Source: Palsa-1400 sp036501625
GTDB lineage: Bacteria > Verrucomicrobiota > Verrucomicrobiia > Limisphaerales > Palsa-1400
DNA: 64,000 nucleotides
Reading direction: 5' to 3'
Assembly: GCA_036501625.1 (NCBI GenBank)
Contig: DASXZY010000048.1
Location: forward strand, 1-64,000
Position 1 is the stretch's first letter. Each line of letters begins with the position of its first letter. Shown piece by piece: positions 16,823 through 25,292 of the stretch. The notes beneath the pieces were generated by a model, which did not search any database, had not been told where the DNA came from, and saw nothing but the letters and a program-made list of their open reading frames with translations. Both the position numbers and the translations under genes were made by a program.

Positions 16823-17262
16823 ATTGACGCAATGCTTTCTATGCTATTTTTTGAGGTTTGTTGTGTTTGTTTTTTGCGCCGGGGTTTTCCCTCAAAAAAC
16901 CTCGGAGCAAAGTTTTAGAGCGTGAAATTCTTTCAAAAACCTTCATTTTTATGCTCGCCGCGCTCATCTCACTGTTTTCGTTCAAATTGCCAATGCCCGC
17001 ATGTTGTGGCCGCGAACCGTTAAAACCACAACCGATTGGGTCGCACGGGCCGCCAAACAACGGAGGCAAAAAAGCACCCGCTTGAGAGTCTGTCGAAATT
17101 GATCAACGCTCGAACAAGCTGGTGAAATCGAACCTTCGCCGCTTTTTGGACGGCGCCCGCATGCCGTCTCAATTTTGGGTTGTAACAAAAGTGTCAAATT
17201 TTTGCAAGCGCGAAAATCATTTTTCGCGGGAAAATTTTCAAAATATGGCAGGCGCGGAAAGT
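16823..17262. other. Intergenic region between mraY and the LysM gene
   Basis: A 440-base gap inside the dcw cluster, richer in A/T than the genes. It holds a TTTTTTGAGG/CCTCAAAAAA inverted repeat (16847-16856 and 16890-16899) close upstream of the LysM start. An A/T-rich palindrome lies downstream of mraY (CGCGAAAA at 17209-17216, TTTTCGCG at 17221-17228). No gene is recognised. Its size suggests that the LysM-ftsZ half has its own promoter, but I cannot point to clear -35/-10 boxes. Confidence 0.5.
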
Positions 17263-18408
17263 TCATCGGATTTTGAGCGTGCTCAAGGCTAGCACGGCGC
17301 AGAGCACGCACAGGATGTAGAAACGGTTGACCACCTGCGACTCATGCCATCCCAATTTCTGGAAGTGGTGGTGCAGCGGAGCCATCAGGAAAACACGCCG
17401 GCCCTGGCCGTACTTTTTCCGGGTGTGTTTGAACCAGGTCCGCTGAATGATGACCGAGACGGCCTCGGCCACGAAGACTCCGCCCGCCAGCGCCAGCACC
17501 AGCGGCTGATGGATTAGCACTGCGATCATTCCCAGCACGCCGCCCAATGCAAGGGAGCCCGTGTCTCCCATGAAGACCTGCGCCGGATGGCAATTGAACC
17601 ACATGAATCCGAGGCTGGCCCCGATCATGGCCGCGCAGAAAACTGTCAATTCTCCCGCGCCATTGACGTGCGGAATTTGCAGATAGGCGGCTGTCTTGGC
17701 GTTGCCTGACAAATACGTCAAAACTAAGAATACGAAGGAGACGATGGCCGTGCAGCCGATGGCCAATCCATCCAGCCCGTCGGTCAGATTGACGGCGTTG
17801 GAACTGCCGACAATCGTGCAGCTTGTCAGCAGCAGCCCCAGAACCACGCCCGCCGCGCCGTGGGCCACGGGGTATTTGTAAAATGGCACCATGACCTGGC
17901 TGATCAGGAGGCTCGTCGTTGGCAGATGCCAGAGGTAAAAGGCCACGAAAACAGCCAGCGCGCCTTGCACCCATAACTTGACAAATTCCTGCACGCCTTC
18001 GCTGTTTTGCTGGGTGATCTTGGCATAATCATCGATGAAGCCGAGGCCGCACAATACGATGACCGTGAGCATCGTCAGGAGAATGAGCGTGTTCCATTGC
18101 GCCCATAGAACCGTCGTTACATCGAGAACCAGTACAATCATCAACCCGCCCATGACTGGGGTGCCGCGCTTGCTTCCCTGGAATTGACCGAGTTTGGACG
18201 CGCGGTCTTCGTAATCCTGGCCGAATTTGAGCTTCGTGAGCCAGGTGATCATGCGCGGACCCAGCCACCAACTCAGCGCCAGCGCCGTCACGGCCGCGCC
18301 CGCGCTGCGGAAGGTGATGTAGGTGAACAGCCGCAAAAAAGACAGCATCTCGTGCCAGGGAGAAGCCTTCACATGCGCCAGCACCATTTGGCTGAGGTAA
18401 TAAAGCAT
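17263..18408 (-). CDS. mraY: Phospho-N-acetylmuramoyl-pentapeptide transferase
   Basis: Ten-helix membrane enzyme that makes lipid I from UDP-MurNAc-pentapeptide and undecaprenyl phosphate. The 381-residue protein has K-R-G-T-P-V-M-G-G-L-M, the catalytic/Mg-binding L-G-F-I-D-D-Y-A-K, N-L-T-D-G-L-D-G-L-A, F-M-G-D-T-G-S-L-A-L-G and the P-L-H-H-H-F-Q-K-L-G-W near the C-terminus. The ATG at 18408 is chosen because the protein then begins MLYYLSQM, aligned with known MraY; the upstream frame overlaps murF. It starts one base after murF ends. Confidence 0.95.
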   Translation of the reverse strand: MLYYLSQMVLAHVKASPWHEMLSFLRLFTYITFRSAGAAVTALALSWWLGPRMITWLTKLKFGQDYEDRASKLGQFQGSKRGTPVMGGLMIVLVLDVTTVLWAQWNTLILLTMLTVIVLCGLGFIDDYAKITQQNSEGVQEFVKLWVQGALAVFVAFYLWHLPTTSLLISQVMVPFYKYPVAHGAAGVVLGLLLTSCTIVGSSNAVNLTDGLDGLAIGCTAIVSFVFLVLTYLSGNAKTAAYLQIPHVNGAGELTVFCAAMIGASLGFMWFNCHPAQVFMGDTGSLALGGVLGMIAVLIHQPLVLALAGGVFVAEAVSVIIQRTWFKHTRKKYGQGRRVFLMAPLHHHFQKLGWHESQVVNRFYILCVLCAVLALSTLKIR

Positions 18409-18409
18409 A

Positions 18410-19804
18410 TCACCCCTGGGCCGGGACGCACGTGCCCCGCAACATTTCCGTAATCCGTTCCAAGCGCATGGAACGAGAGGCCTTGACCAGCACGACGTCG
18501 CCGGGCCGGGCAAAATCTTTGACCGCCTGCGCGGCCAGCTCCACTTCGTCGATCTCCACGACGCTCTTAAATCCGCGGGAGCGCGCGGCAGCGGCGATCT
18601 GGCATCCGCGCCGGCCAATGGCAAACAATTGGTCCAGGCGGGAGGACGCCGCCCGCCGCCCGACCTCGAAGTGCGCGGCGCTGGAGCAGTCACCCAGTTC
18701 AGCCATGTCGCCCAGCACGGCGACCCGCCGGCCGGCGCAGGGCAGTTCGCGCAGGGTTTGCAGCGCGGCGATCATGGAATCGGCGTTGGCGTTGTAGCAG
18801 TCGTCCAAAACGTGAATGCCGCCGGGAGTGGACATTTGCAGGCGCATCTTGGCCGGAGCGCACGTCAGCAGGCCGCGCTCAATTTCCGCGCGCTTGAGGC
18901 CCATTTCGGCTCCGACGGCCAGAGCGAGCAGGGCGTTGGTCACCTGGTGGCGGCCCAAAAGTTTGATCCGATATTCGCCGGAAACTCCGGGATAACGGCA
19001 GTCCACCATGAAGGCGGTGCCATGTTCATCCACGCGCACGTCCCGGGCCACGCAATCATTGCCGCGCCCCAAACCGACCTGCACGACGCGCGCGCGGGTG
19101 CGGCGGGCAAGGATTTCACTCCAGGGATTGTCGCCATTGAGGAAGAGGACGCCGTCGGAAGGAAGGCATTGGCCCATGCAGCCTTCCTCGCGCACGACGC
19201 CAACCAGGTCATGGAAGAATTCCAGGTGCTCGCGGCCGATATTGGTGACAACGCCGAATTGGGGCGACATCATATTGAGCAGCGGAGCCAGTTCGCCCGG
19301 ATGATTAGTGCCGGCTTCCAGCACGGCCGCTTGATGAACGCGCTCCAGGCGCAGGACTGTCAATGGAACGCCGATGTCGTTGTTGAAACTCCCCTCGCTC
19401 CAGAGCGTGGCCATCTTTTGCCGCAACACTGAGGCGATCAATTCCTTGGTTGTGGTCTTGCCGTTGGAGCCGCCGACGGCGACCACCGGCAGATCGAACA
19501 GGCGCCGGTAAGCGGCGGCCAGGCGGCCGAGCGCCCTCCGACCGTTATCGACTAAAATGGCCGGCCCGGAAAAGCCGGGCGGCAATTTGGCCCGTTCCAC
19601 CACGACCGCGGCGGCGCCGCGCTTCTGCACTTCGGGCAGGAAAGTATGGCCGTCATGATTTTCGCCCGACAGCGCGAAGAACAAATCGCCCGGCTCGGCG
19701 TGGCGCGAATGGGTGGAGACGCGCCCGGCGGCGCGCTGCGGTGAGCCGTTAATCAATTCGCCTTCAACGATGCGGGCGATGTCTTCCAAGGTGCGCGATT
19801 CCAT
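18410..19804 (-). CDS. murF: UDP-N-acetylmuramoyl-tripeptide--D-alanyl-D-alanine ligase
   Basis: Mur ligase adding D-Ala-D-Ala to the UDP-MurNAc tripeptide. The 464-residue protein has the three Mur domains: the N-terminal substrate domain, the central ATPase with V-G-G-S-N-G-K-T-T-T-K-E, and the S-F-N-N-D-I-G-V-P-L-T, E-A-G-T-N-H-P-G-E and T-N-I-G-R-E-H-L motifs. The C-terminal domain includes D-D-C-Y-N-A-N-A-D-S-M. The D-D-C-Y-N-A-N motif distinguishes MurF from MurE. It is the only Mur ligase in this cluster, and it follows ftsI directly where murE usually intervenes. Confidence 0.95.
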   Translation of the reverse strand: MESRTLEDIARIVEGELINGSPQRAAGRVSTHSRHAEPGDLFFALSGENHDGHTFLPEVQKRGAAAVVVERAKLPPGFSGPAILVDNGRRALGRLAAAYRRLFDLPVVAVGGSNGKTTTKELIASVLRQKMATLWSEGSFNNDIGVPLTVLRLERVHQAAVLEAGTNHPGELAPLLNMMSPQFGVVTNIGREHLEFFHDLVGVVREEGCMGQCLPSDGVLFLNGDNPWSEILARRTRARVVQVGLGRGNDCVARDVRVDEHGTAFMVDCRYPGVSGEYRIKLLGRHQVTNALLALAVGAEMGLKRAEIERGLLTCAPAKMRLQMSTPGGIHVLDDCYNANADSMIAALQTLRELPCAGRRVAVLGDMAELGDCSSAAHFEVGRRAASSRLDQLFAIGRRGCQIAAAARSRGFKSVVEIDEVELAAQAVKDFARPGDVVLVKASRSMRLERITEMLRGTCVPAQG

Positions 19805-19809
19805 AAGTA

Positions 19810-21726
19810 TCAGTGATGCGCCGCAGGGGTGGCGGCGAGGTTTTGCGCCTCGGGGGGCGGCGGCGCGATGTCCGGTTTCATGTCCAAATAGTTGGCGGCC
19901 CGCTCGGCGATGTTGTGAAAGACAGGGCCGTCGATCACGCCGCCGAAATGGCCCACGGAGCGCCCTTCGCTATCTTTGTCTCTCGGATCGTCCATGACGA
20001 CGGAGATGCACAACTGCGGGTTGTCGGCGGGAAAGAAGCCGATGAACGACGTGTAGAATTTCTGCACGTAGTGGCCGTGGTCGACTTTCTGGGCGGTGCC
20101 GGTTTTTCCCGCCACCGTGTAATGATCCAGATGGGCCGCGACGGCGGTGCCTTCCTTGGTCGGGACCGTCTTCAACGCCTCGATCATTTCGCGCACGGTT
20201 TGGGGGGTGGCGACGCGCCGCACGGCCTCGGGTTTATATTGGACGGCCAGCTTGCCGCCCGGCTCTTCCAGGCGGTTGACCAGCATCGGGCGCATCAGGA
20301 CGCCGTTGTTGGCCAGGGCGCTCATCGCCATGACCATTTGCAGCGAAGTTACCGCCACGCCCTGGCCCATGGGGATTTGAGCGATGGAAACGGCCGTCCA
20401 TTCCCTGCTGGTCACCGCATGAACAATGCCGTCCCGTTCACCGGGCAATGGGATGCCGGTCTTTTCGCCAAAACCAAAATTGTGGATGTAACGCCAGAGG
20501 GTTTCCTTGCCCATGCGGATGCCGATCTTGGCCGCGCCAATATTGGAGGATTTGGTGATGATGTTCTCCACTGACAAATCGCCGTACGGCGCGTGATCGT
20601 GCAGCCATCGGCCCGCATAGAAGAACTTGCCCATCCCGCAGTCAAACCTATCGTTGAGCGTGACCAGGTTTTCGTTCAGGCCGCCCGTGACGACTACGAT
20701 TTTAAAGGTTGAGCCAGGCTCGGCCACGTCGGCGATGATGCGGTTGCGCAATGCATCCATCGGGAAGGCGCCGGTGCAATTGGGATCAAAATTTGGCAGC
20801 GTGGCCATGGCCAGAATTTCCCCCGTGCTCGGGCGGACCATGATGCACGAGGCGCTGATCGGCATATTCTTCTTCATGCCCGCCGCCAGCTCGGTCTCGA
20901 CAATGTTCTGCAATCCGGCATCGATGCTCAGGACCACGTTAAGCCCATCGCGCGGGGGAACGTCCTGGTCGCGGTAAGGAACCAATTCACGCTGCCTCTT
21001 GTCCATTTCCGTTTTGCGCCAGCCCGGCACGCCGGCCAGATTGGTGTTGAAGGAGTACTCGATGCCGGTCAAGCCGTTGAGGTTGTTGTTATTGTCCACG
21101 AAACCCAGGACGTGCGAAGCCAGGCGCTGGCCGGGGTAAGACCGGATTTGGTCCTCCTCCGTGTAAATGGATTTGGCGCGCAAATTGTCATAGAAGGCCT
21201 GGCGGCGCCAGTTGAGTTTGGATTCATTGACGCCGAAGGAAAGGGAGGCCATGGTTTGCTGGATTTTGGCCCACGTCTCCAGGGATACTTTTCGTTTCAG
21301 CGGGACGTATTTGGTGATGTTGATTTTGTTGCTGTCAAACCACATTCGTGGCGTCAAACGCTCTGTCAAGAACGCGTCATTGGTCTGGAGCAGCGGAGCC
21401 AGCGCGCGCGCGACGATTGGGTAGAGATTGCCCATCAGGCTCGGATTGGCGCAAATCACTTTGGCCGGAACGCTGATGGCCAGGGGCGTGCCGTGGATGT
21501 CCAGGATTTGGCCGCGCACGGGCAGCCGCTCGATGGTGCGGACAGTGTTCTCCTGCGCCATCTTCTGGAAGTTATCGTGCTGGACCGCTTGCAGATCGAC
21601 CAGGCGGTAGCCCAGCGCCCCCAGCGCCCCGCTGAGGAATCCGGCCATCACGTATAGCTTAAAATGTTGCCTGACTATTGCCATGTTCAGAATCAGCCGG
21701 CCGCCCGCGCCGTTCGGTTCCTCCAT
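19810..21726 (-). CDS. ftsI: Class B penicillin-binding protein FtsI (septal transpeptidase)
   Basis: Septal cross-linking enzyme, 638 residues. A single membrane helix lies near residues 24-42 (LYVMAGFLSGALGALGYRL), then the pedestal domain (V-R-G-Q-I-L-D-I-H-G-T-P-L-A) and the transpeptidase domain. Catalytic motifs are S339-T-F-K, S-S-N in T-K-S-S-N-I-G, and K-T-G in A-G-K-T-G-T-A. There is no obvious PASTA domain. The C-terminus is a Pro/Ala/Glu-rich tail. The start may be the ATG at 21726 or the ATG at 21684 (M-A-I-V-R-Q-H-F); neither has a clear ribosome binding site. It pairs with FtsW. Confidence 0.93.
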   Translation of the reverse strand: MEEPNGAGGRLILNMAIVRQHFKLYVMAGFLSGALGALGYRLVDLQAVQHDNFQKMAQENTVRTIERLPVRGQILDIHGTPLAISVPAKVICANPSLMGNLYPIVARALAPLLQTNDAFLTERLTPRMWFDSNKINITKYVPLKRKVSLETWAKIQQTMASLSFGVNESKLNWRRQAFYDNLRAKSIYTEEDQIRSYPGQRLASHVLGFVDNNNNLNGLTGIEYSFNTNLAGVPGWRKTEMDKRQRELVPYRDQDVPPRDGLNVVLSIDAGLQNIVETELAAGMKKNMPISASCIMVRPSTGEILAMATLPNFDPNCTGAFPMDALRNRIIADVAEPGSTFKIVVVTGGLNENLVTLNDRFDCGMGKFFYAGRWLHDHAPYGDLSVENIITKSSNIGAAKIGIRMGKETLWRYIHNFGFGEKTGIPLPGERDGIVHAVTSREWTAVSIAQIPMGQGVAVTSLQMVMAMSALANNGVLMRPMLVNRLEEPGGKLAVQYKPEAVRRVATPQTVREMIEALKTVPTKEGTAVAAHLDHYTVAGKTGTAQKVDHGHYVQKFYTSFIGFFPADNPQLCISVVMDDPRDKDSEGRSVGHFGGVIDGPVFHNIAERAANYLDMKPDIAPPPPEAQNLAATPAAHH

Positions 21727-21751
21727 CCGAACAACGCGAGCAGCGGCTAAA

Positions 21752-22156
21752 TTAATTTTTGCGCGCCGCCAGCGCGACCTTCACGGGCGGGGCCGGGCGC
21801 GCCTGCGGCGCCAATTGCGGTTGCGGCTGGGCCGACCGGTCATAATCCGGCGCATCGATCAGCCGGACGATTTGCCCGAGCGCGGGCGGCTCCAGCCCGA
21901 GATTCAATTTTTTGACACGCGCGTCCAAAGCGACCGGAGAGCACAGCGTGGCCAGTTGTTCGCGCCTCATGCGATTGTCGCGCTGCAGTTCCGCCAGGCG
22001 CGTTTCGCGGGCCTTGATCTGGCGGCCGAGAACGTCAATCTGATTTTTGTACCAGACGTAGCCCACGCCCAGCCCGGCCAGGATGGTGCATAGGAAGACA
22101 GTCAATAAGATCGGCGCCACGCGCAGATTGGATTCGTTCTTTCGGTTTCGAGCCAT
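21752..22156 (-). CDS. ftsL: FtsL-like divisome protein
   Basis: A 134-residue bitopic protein in the FtsL position. It has a short basic N-terminus, a membrane helix near 14-35 (ILLTVFLCTILAGLGVGYVWY), and a coiled-coil segment (about 37-70, heptad-like Q-I-K-A-R-E-T-R-L-A-E-L-Q-R-D-N). The tail is Pro/Gln/Ala-rich. FtsL sequences are poorly conserved; the call rests on size, topology and position between rsmH and ftsI. It would form the FtsQLB-type scaffold that activates FtsW/FtsI. Confidence 0.8.
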   Translation of the reverse strand: MARNRKNESNLRVAPILLTVFLCTILAGLGVGYVWYKNQIDVLGRQIKARETRLAELQRDNRMRREQLATLCSPVALDARVKKLNLGLEPPALGQIVRLIDAPDYDRSAQPQPQLAPQARPAPPVKVALAARKN

Positions 22157-22224
22157 AATCGCATCGGCTCCTTTCGTCGTTACATCTTCTGTTTTACAGA
22201 TTCACTCGGTTCAGTTCGCATCAC

Positions 22225-23166
22225 TCAGGACATCCGCAATTTTTCAAGCACGCGGCATTGCGCGCTGCGGCTGCGCGGGTTGGCCTCCAACTCCGCTTCG
22301 CCTGGCCGCAGCGCCTTCGTCCACACCCACTTAAAGAGCGGCGGGCGCGGGCGGCGCAATTCCGGCACATCGACTTCTCCGGCCGTTTCGTAATCCCGCG
22401 ACAGCCGGCGGCCGAATTCCTTGACAGCTCGGTCCTCCACCGAATGAAAAGAAATCACGGCCAGCCTGCCGCCCGGTTTTAAAATCCGCGCCGCCCCTTC
22501 CAACCCGCGCCGCAGCGAACCCAGCTCATCGTTCACCGCCATGCGCAGGGCCTGAAAAACCTTCGTGGCGGGATGCGTCCTGCGTCCCGCCCGCGGCGAG
22601 ATTCTCTCGATCAGCGCCGCCAATTGCCCGGTTCGCTCCAGCGGTTGCCCTTCCCGCTCCCGCACAATTGCCCGCGCTATTCGCCGCGACTGTTGTTCGT
22701 CCCCGTACCGCCAAAAAATGTCCGCCAATTCGTCCGCATCCGCTTCATTGACCAGCCTGGCCGCCGTCAATTCCTGGCGCTGGTCCATGCGCGCATCCAG
22801 CGGCCCGTCCGCTTGGAAGCTGAATCCGCGTTCAGCCCAATCGAGCTGCGGCGAGCTTGTCCCCAGGTCAAACAAAACTCCGTCACAACTCTCTGGGTCG
22901 ATCCATTCCGCCAAGTCGGCAAGGTTCCCTCGCCGAATCTCAAAACGGCCCGCAAATTCGGATGATAATCGGGCTGTGGCCGCTTCCACTGCCGTTCCAT
23001 CCCGGTCGCACCCCAGCAGGCGCCCCGTCGGCGCGCTCGCCCTCAATAGCGCCGCTGCGTGCCCACCGCCACCGACGGTGCCGTCTGCGATCAGGCTTGC
23101 CGGGTTCGGCTGAAGGGCTTGCAGCACTTCCGCTTCCATCACCGGTTTGTGGAAAAAGCCTGGCAC
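22225..23166 (-). CDS. rsmH: 16S rRNA (cytosine(1402)-N(4))-methyltransferase
   Basis: SAM-dependent methyltransferase (MraW) modifying C1402 of 16S rRNA. Length is 313 residues, as usual. Visible are H-K-P-V-M near the N-terminus, the SAM loop D-G-T-V-G-G-G-G-H-A, C-D-R-D, L-F-D-L-G-T-S-S-P-Q-L-D, G-F-S-F-Q-A-D-G-P-L-D-A-R-M-D, H-P-A-T-K-V-F-Q-A-L-R-M-A-V-N-D-E-L and I-S-F-H-S-V-E-D-R. It follows the proline-rich gene by 3 bases and precedes ftsL. Confidence 0.96.
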   Translation of the reverse strand: MPGFFHKPVMEAEVLQALQPNPASLIADGTVGGGGHAAALLRASAPTGRLLGCDRDGTAVEAATARLSSEFAGRFEIRRGNLADLAEWIDPESCDGVLFDLGTSSPQLDWAERGFSFQADGPLDARMDQRQELTAARLVNEADADELADIFWRYGDEQQSRRIARAIVREREGQPLERTGQLAALIERISPRAGRRTHPATKVFQALRMAVNDELGSLRRGLEGAARILKPGGRLAVISFHSVEDRAVKEFGRRLSRDYETAGEVDVPELRRPRPPLFKWVWTKALRPGEAELEANPRSRSAQCRVLEKLRMS

Positions 23167-23169
23167 TGT

Positions 23170-23715
23170 TCATGGGTTCACCGATGTTTGCTCCGGTTCC
23201 TTGCGGCGGAACGGATTCCCGGCTTTCTTCTCCGCCGCCTTGGTCTTCTCCGTGATCTTATCGACCGCGATGATTTCCACGTCGTCTTGGGTTAAATCGT
23301 TGCGGATGACTTTGACCTTATCCAATGCCAGTTCGGTTTGGACGGCCGGCTTCCGCGATGGCCGTTCTCCGCGCCATGGCGTCCGCTCGCGCAGCCAATT
23401 CGCCATCCGGTCCGCCAATCGCCCCATCCCTTGCGCTTTTTCCGGCGCTTCTTTGACCGGGACTGGGGCCGGCGCCGGTTGGGCTGCCGCCGGTGCGGGA
23501 GCAGGCACGCTCTCGGCTTTCGGCTCCACGGGCGCCGGCGGTTTCGGCTCAAACAGGGCCTGCTGGGAAACCTCCGGGTGGGAAGTTATGGGAACCGGGC
23601 TTTTCGCCCCTGAAAAATTAGGCAAGGTGCTCTTGGTTAACAGCTTGTAAGGTCCTGGCCGTTCTTTCAATCCCCGGATGGTGCGCCCTTTGGTTAATAG
23701 GCTCAGAGGATTCAT
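23170..23715 (-). CDS. Proline/alanine-rich protein of unknown function between mraZ and rsmH
   Basis: A 181-residue protein with no recognised domain. The N-terminus is basic (N-P-L-S-L-L-T-K-G-R-T-I-R-G-L-K). A Pro/Ala/Glu-rich region covers about 45-92 and a basic stretch (M-A-N-W-L-R-E-R-T-P-W) about 103-113. The C-terminal part is charged, with D-K-V-K-V-I-R-N-D-L-T, then V-E-I-I-A-V-D-K-I. There is no signal peptide or membrane helix, so it is probably cytoplasmic. It is tightly packed (one base after mraZ, three before rsmH), so it should be co-expressed and under MraZ control. A role in division or wall synthesis is inferred from position only. Confidence 0.75.
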   Translation of the reverse strand: MNPLSLLTKGRTIRGLKERPGPYKLLTKSTLPNFSGAKSPVPITSHPEVSQQALFEPKPPAPVEPKAESVPAPAPAAAQPAPAPVPVKEAPEKAQGMGRLADRMANWLRERTPWRGERPSRKPAVQTELALDKVKVIRNDLTQDDVEIIAVDKITEKTKAAEKKAGNPFRRKEPEQTSVNP

Positions 23716-23716
23716 G

Positions 23717-24175
23717 CTATTCTCCGAAGGCCTCCAAAGCCTGCTTCCAGGAAGCCGAGTCCGCCGACTTGGCTGCTTCGTAGCGATTTGGGTTCCAGAT
23801 TTCGAATCGATCCATCATTCCGACGAGCACTGCCTGGCTTGAAATGTCCGCCTCTTTGGCCATGTTTTCCGGGATGGTCAGGCGTCCAGCCGCATCCAGC
23901 TTCATGGTGGTGGAGAACGTGCCGATCATGCGTTTCACGGCTGCCTTTTGCTTCATGTCCTGCATGGCTTCGATCTCGGTCTTGAACTTGGCCCACGGGC
24001 CTGGAGGGAAGACACGAAGGCAAGTCCCGGCGGCATGCTTGGGCCAGACAACCAGGGTGAAGTCGATAGGGTCTTTTGGGCGCCAGCGAAATGGGACAGG
24101 CAGCCTTCTCTTTTCGTCCATGCTGTGCGTGTAGAAAAGGCTGTAATTGACTTCGCTGTCGGGTTCGCTCGGCAT
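23717..24175 (-). CDS. mraZ: Division/cell-wall cluster transcriptional regulator MraZ
   Basis: A 152-residue protein with two SpoVT-AbrB-like swapped-hairpin halves. The second half carries the clear signature A-A-G-R-L-T-I-P-E-N-M-A preceded by S-T-T-M-K-L-D, and the first has D-E-K-R-R-L-P-V-P-F-R-W-R-P. MraZ binds direct G-triplet repeats upstream of its own gene and represses the dcw cluster. Matching repeats lie at 24217-24262, 42-87 bases before the start. It is the first gene of the cluster. Confidence 0.92.
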   Translation of the reverse strand: MPSEPDSEVNYSLFYTHSMDEKRRLPVPFRWRPKDPIDFTLVVWPKHAAGTCLRVFPPGPWAKFKTEIEAMQDMKQKAAVKRMIGTFSTTMKLDAAGRLTIPENMAKEADISSQAVLVGMMDRFEIWNPNRYEAAKSADSASWKQALEAFGE

Positions 24176-24216
24176 TTTCGTTTGTGGTGCGCCAGTTCAC
24201 AACTTCGTCCTATCAT

Positions 24217-24262
24217 CCCACTATTTACTCTGATCGCCCCCTACTCTCCCACAATCTCCCCC
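24217..24262 (-). promoter_or_regulatory. Putative MraZ operator: G-triplet direct repeats at 10-bp spacing
   Basis: Read on the minus strand, GGG triplets occur at 24258-24260, 24248-24250 and 24238-24240, exactly 10 bases apart. A fourth is at 24217-24219, two turns further. Two of them lie in an exact 10-base direct repeat of GGGAGA (24245-24250 and 24255-24260). Known MraZ boxes are TGGGN repeats spaced by about 10 bases upstream of mraZ, so the arrangement fits autoregulation. The G-tracts are on the strand expected for the minus-strand cluster. Confidence 0.65.
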
Positions 24263-24379
24263 AAACGCAACAAAAAATAAACAAAAGTTATTAACATTCT
24301 ATTCACAGGCGCGGTTATTCACAAAGTTTTTCACAAGCGTTTTGGGCTGGTTGGAGTTCGCGATTTTGCACTCGGATGA

Positions 24380-24898
24380 TTAGTCAAGATACACCTCCGA
24401 GGGAATCCCGCTTCCAGCGGCGTCGGTCGCGGCGGCCATAGCATTGGCGGCTGCTGAGTCGGATGCCGTTGCAGTTGAGGCGCGGGGATTGGCGGCGGGT
24501 TTTTTGCGGCCGGTCTTTTTGGTTTCGAAAAACTGGATTCGTTCATCAAGCAGGGCGCGCAGGACGCCATGATCAGCTTGCATTTGATGCGCGGTGACGA
24601 CGGCTTCGTCGATTTTGGCAATGAGCAACTTGCGGCGGGCCTGGGGGGTCAGCGGGCTGTCGTATTCGCGGAGAAAACAGCCCGCGCCGATGATGGTTTG
24701 AATGATGCTTAAGGCTTCCAGTTCCGCGTAGGCCTTGGCGACGGTGTTGCGGTTGATGCGCAATTGTTTTGCGACGGAACGAATGGGGGGAAGCGGATCT
24801 TTTGGGCGCAAGGCGCCGGAAGCGCCGGCATAGCGGACTTGGTCGACCAATTGGAGGTAGAACGGCCTGCCGGATTTGTAATCGATATGAAATATCAT
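24380..24898 (-). CDS. GntR-family transcriptional regulator (YtrA-like)
   Basis: About 172 residues. The N-terminal winged helix-turn-helix is typical of short GntR/YtrA regulators: S-G-R-P-F-Y-L-Q-L-V-D-Q-V, L-P-P-I-R-S-V-A-K-Q-L-R-I-N-R-N-T-V-A-K-A-Y-A-E-L-E, then G-A-G-C-F-L. The remainder is a short helical region (about 85-125) and a low-complexity Lys/Ala tail, without a large effector domain. YtrA members are often beside transporter genes, but no transporter is adjacent. The start is the ATG at 24898 (M-I-F-H-I-D-Y). A good sigma-70-like promoter and the first palindrome of an array lie upstream. Confidence 0.85.
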   Translation of the reverse strand: MIFHIDYKSGRPFYLQLVDQVRYAGASGALRPKDPLPPIRSVAKQLRINRNTVAKAYAELEALSIIQTIIGAGCFLREYDSPLTPQARRKLLIAKIDEAVVTAHQMQADHGVLRALLDERIQFFETKKTGRKKPAANPRASTATASDSAAANAMAAATDAAGSGIPSEVYLD

Positions 24899-24927
24899 GG
24901 CGCTTTCCGGCATATTTTTATTGGCGA

Positions 24928-24956
24928 ACTTTATCGGCGGGGGCTGTTGCAGTCAA
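24928..24956 (-). promoter_or_regulatory. Putative sigma-70 promoter of the GntR gene
   Basis: On the minus strand: -35 box TTGACT at 24956-24951, a 17-base spacer, and -10 box TAAAGT at 24933-24928. It ends 30 bases before the GntR ATG. The spacing is optimal and both boxes match at four or more positions. Confidence 0.5.
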
Positions 24957-24973
24957 CCACGATTGCGCAGTTC

Positions 24974-25001
24974 TGGCAAACCGTCCTATGACAGCAGGAC
25001 A
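24974..25001 (+). repeat. Palindromic repeat, array 1 copy 1
   Basis: Contains the invariant core GTCCTATGAC (24983-24992) with left flank TGGCAAACC. The outer right arm has diverged. It lies just upstream of the GntR promoter. Confidence 0.75.
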
Positions 25002-25066
25002 CATTCTCACTCCTGCCGGTAGCGGCAGCCAAACTGGCAAGCACGGGATCACAAAGGCGGTCCAGG

Positions 25067-25094
25067 CCGCATGTTGTCCTATGACAGTATGCAA
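25067..25094 (+). repeat. Palindromic repeat, array 1 copy 2
   Basis: Core GTCCTATGAC at 25076-25085. The arms GCATGTTGTC and GACAGTATGC pair with two mismatches. Confidence 0.8.
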
Positions 25095-25264
25095 TTTGGG
25101 CGCTGATATGTGGTGTCGGTTTTCCATATCGCATTCAGGAGTTGGGAACGGAGATGGGCGTCTTTTCGACAGCGCATAACGCATCCCCGACAAGCATAAC
25201 CCGCGACCGCGATAACCCCGGTATTGATCGGCTATGTGGCGGATGGCACTGACAATGGCAGATG

Positions 25265-25292
25265 TGGCAAACTGTCCTATGACAGTGTGCCA
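25265..25292 (+). repeat. Palindromic repeat, array 1 copy 3
   Basis: The best-preserved copy: TGGCAAACTGTC, loop CTAT, GACAGTGTGCCA. Eleven of twelve arm positions pair. Confidence 0.85.

Noticed and set aside
17120..17180. Possible tRNA or tmRNA fragment (minus-strand GGTTCGATTTCACC)
   Set aside because: The flanking bases do not form a T-stem or acceptor stem, and no D- or anticodon arm can be folded.
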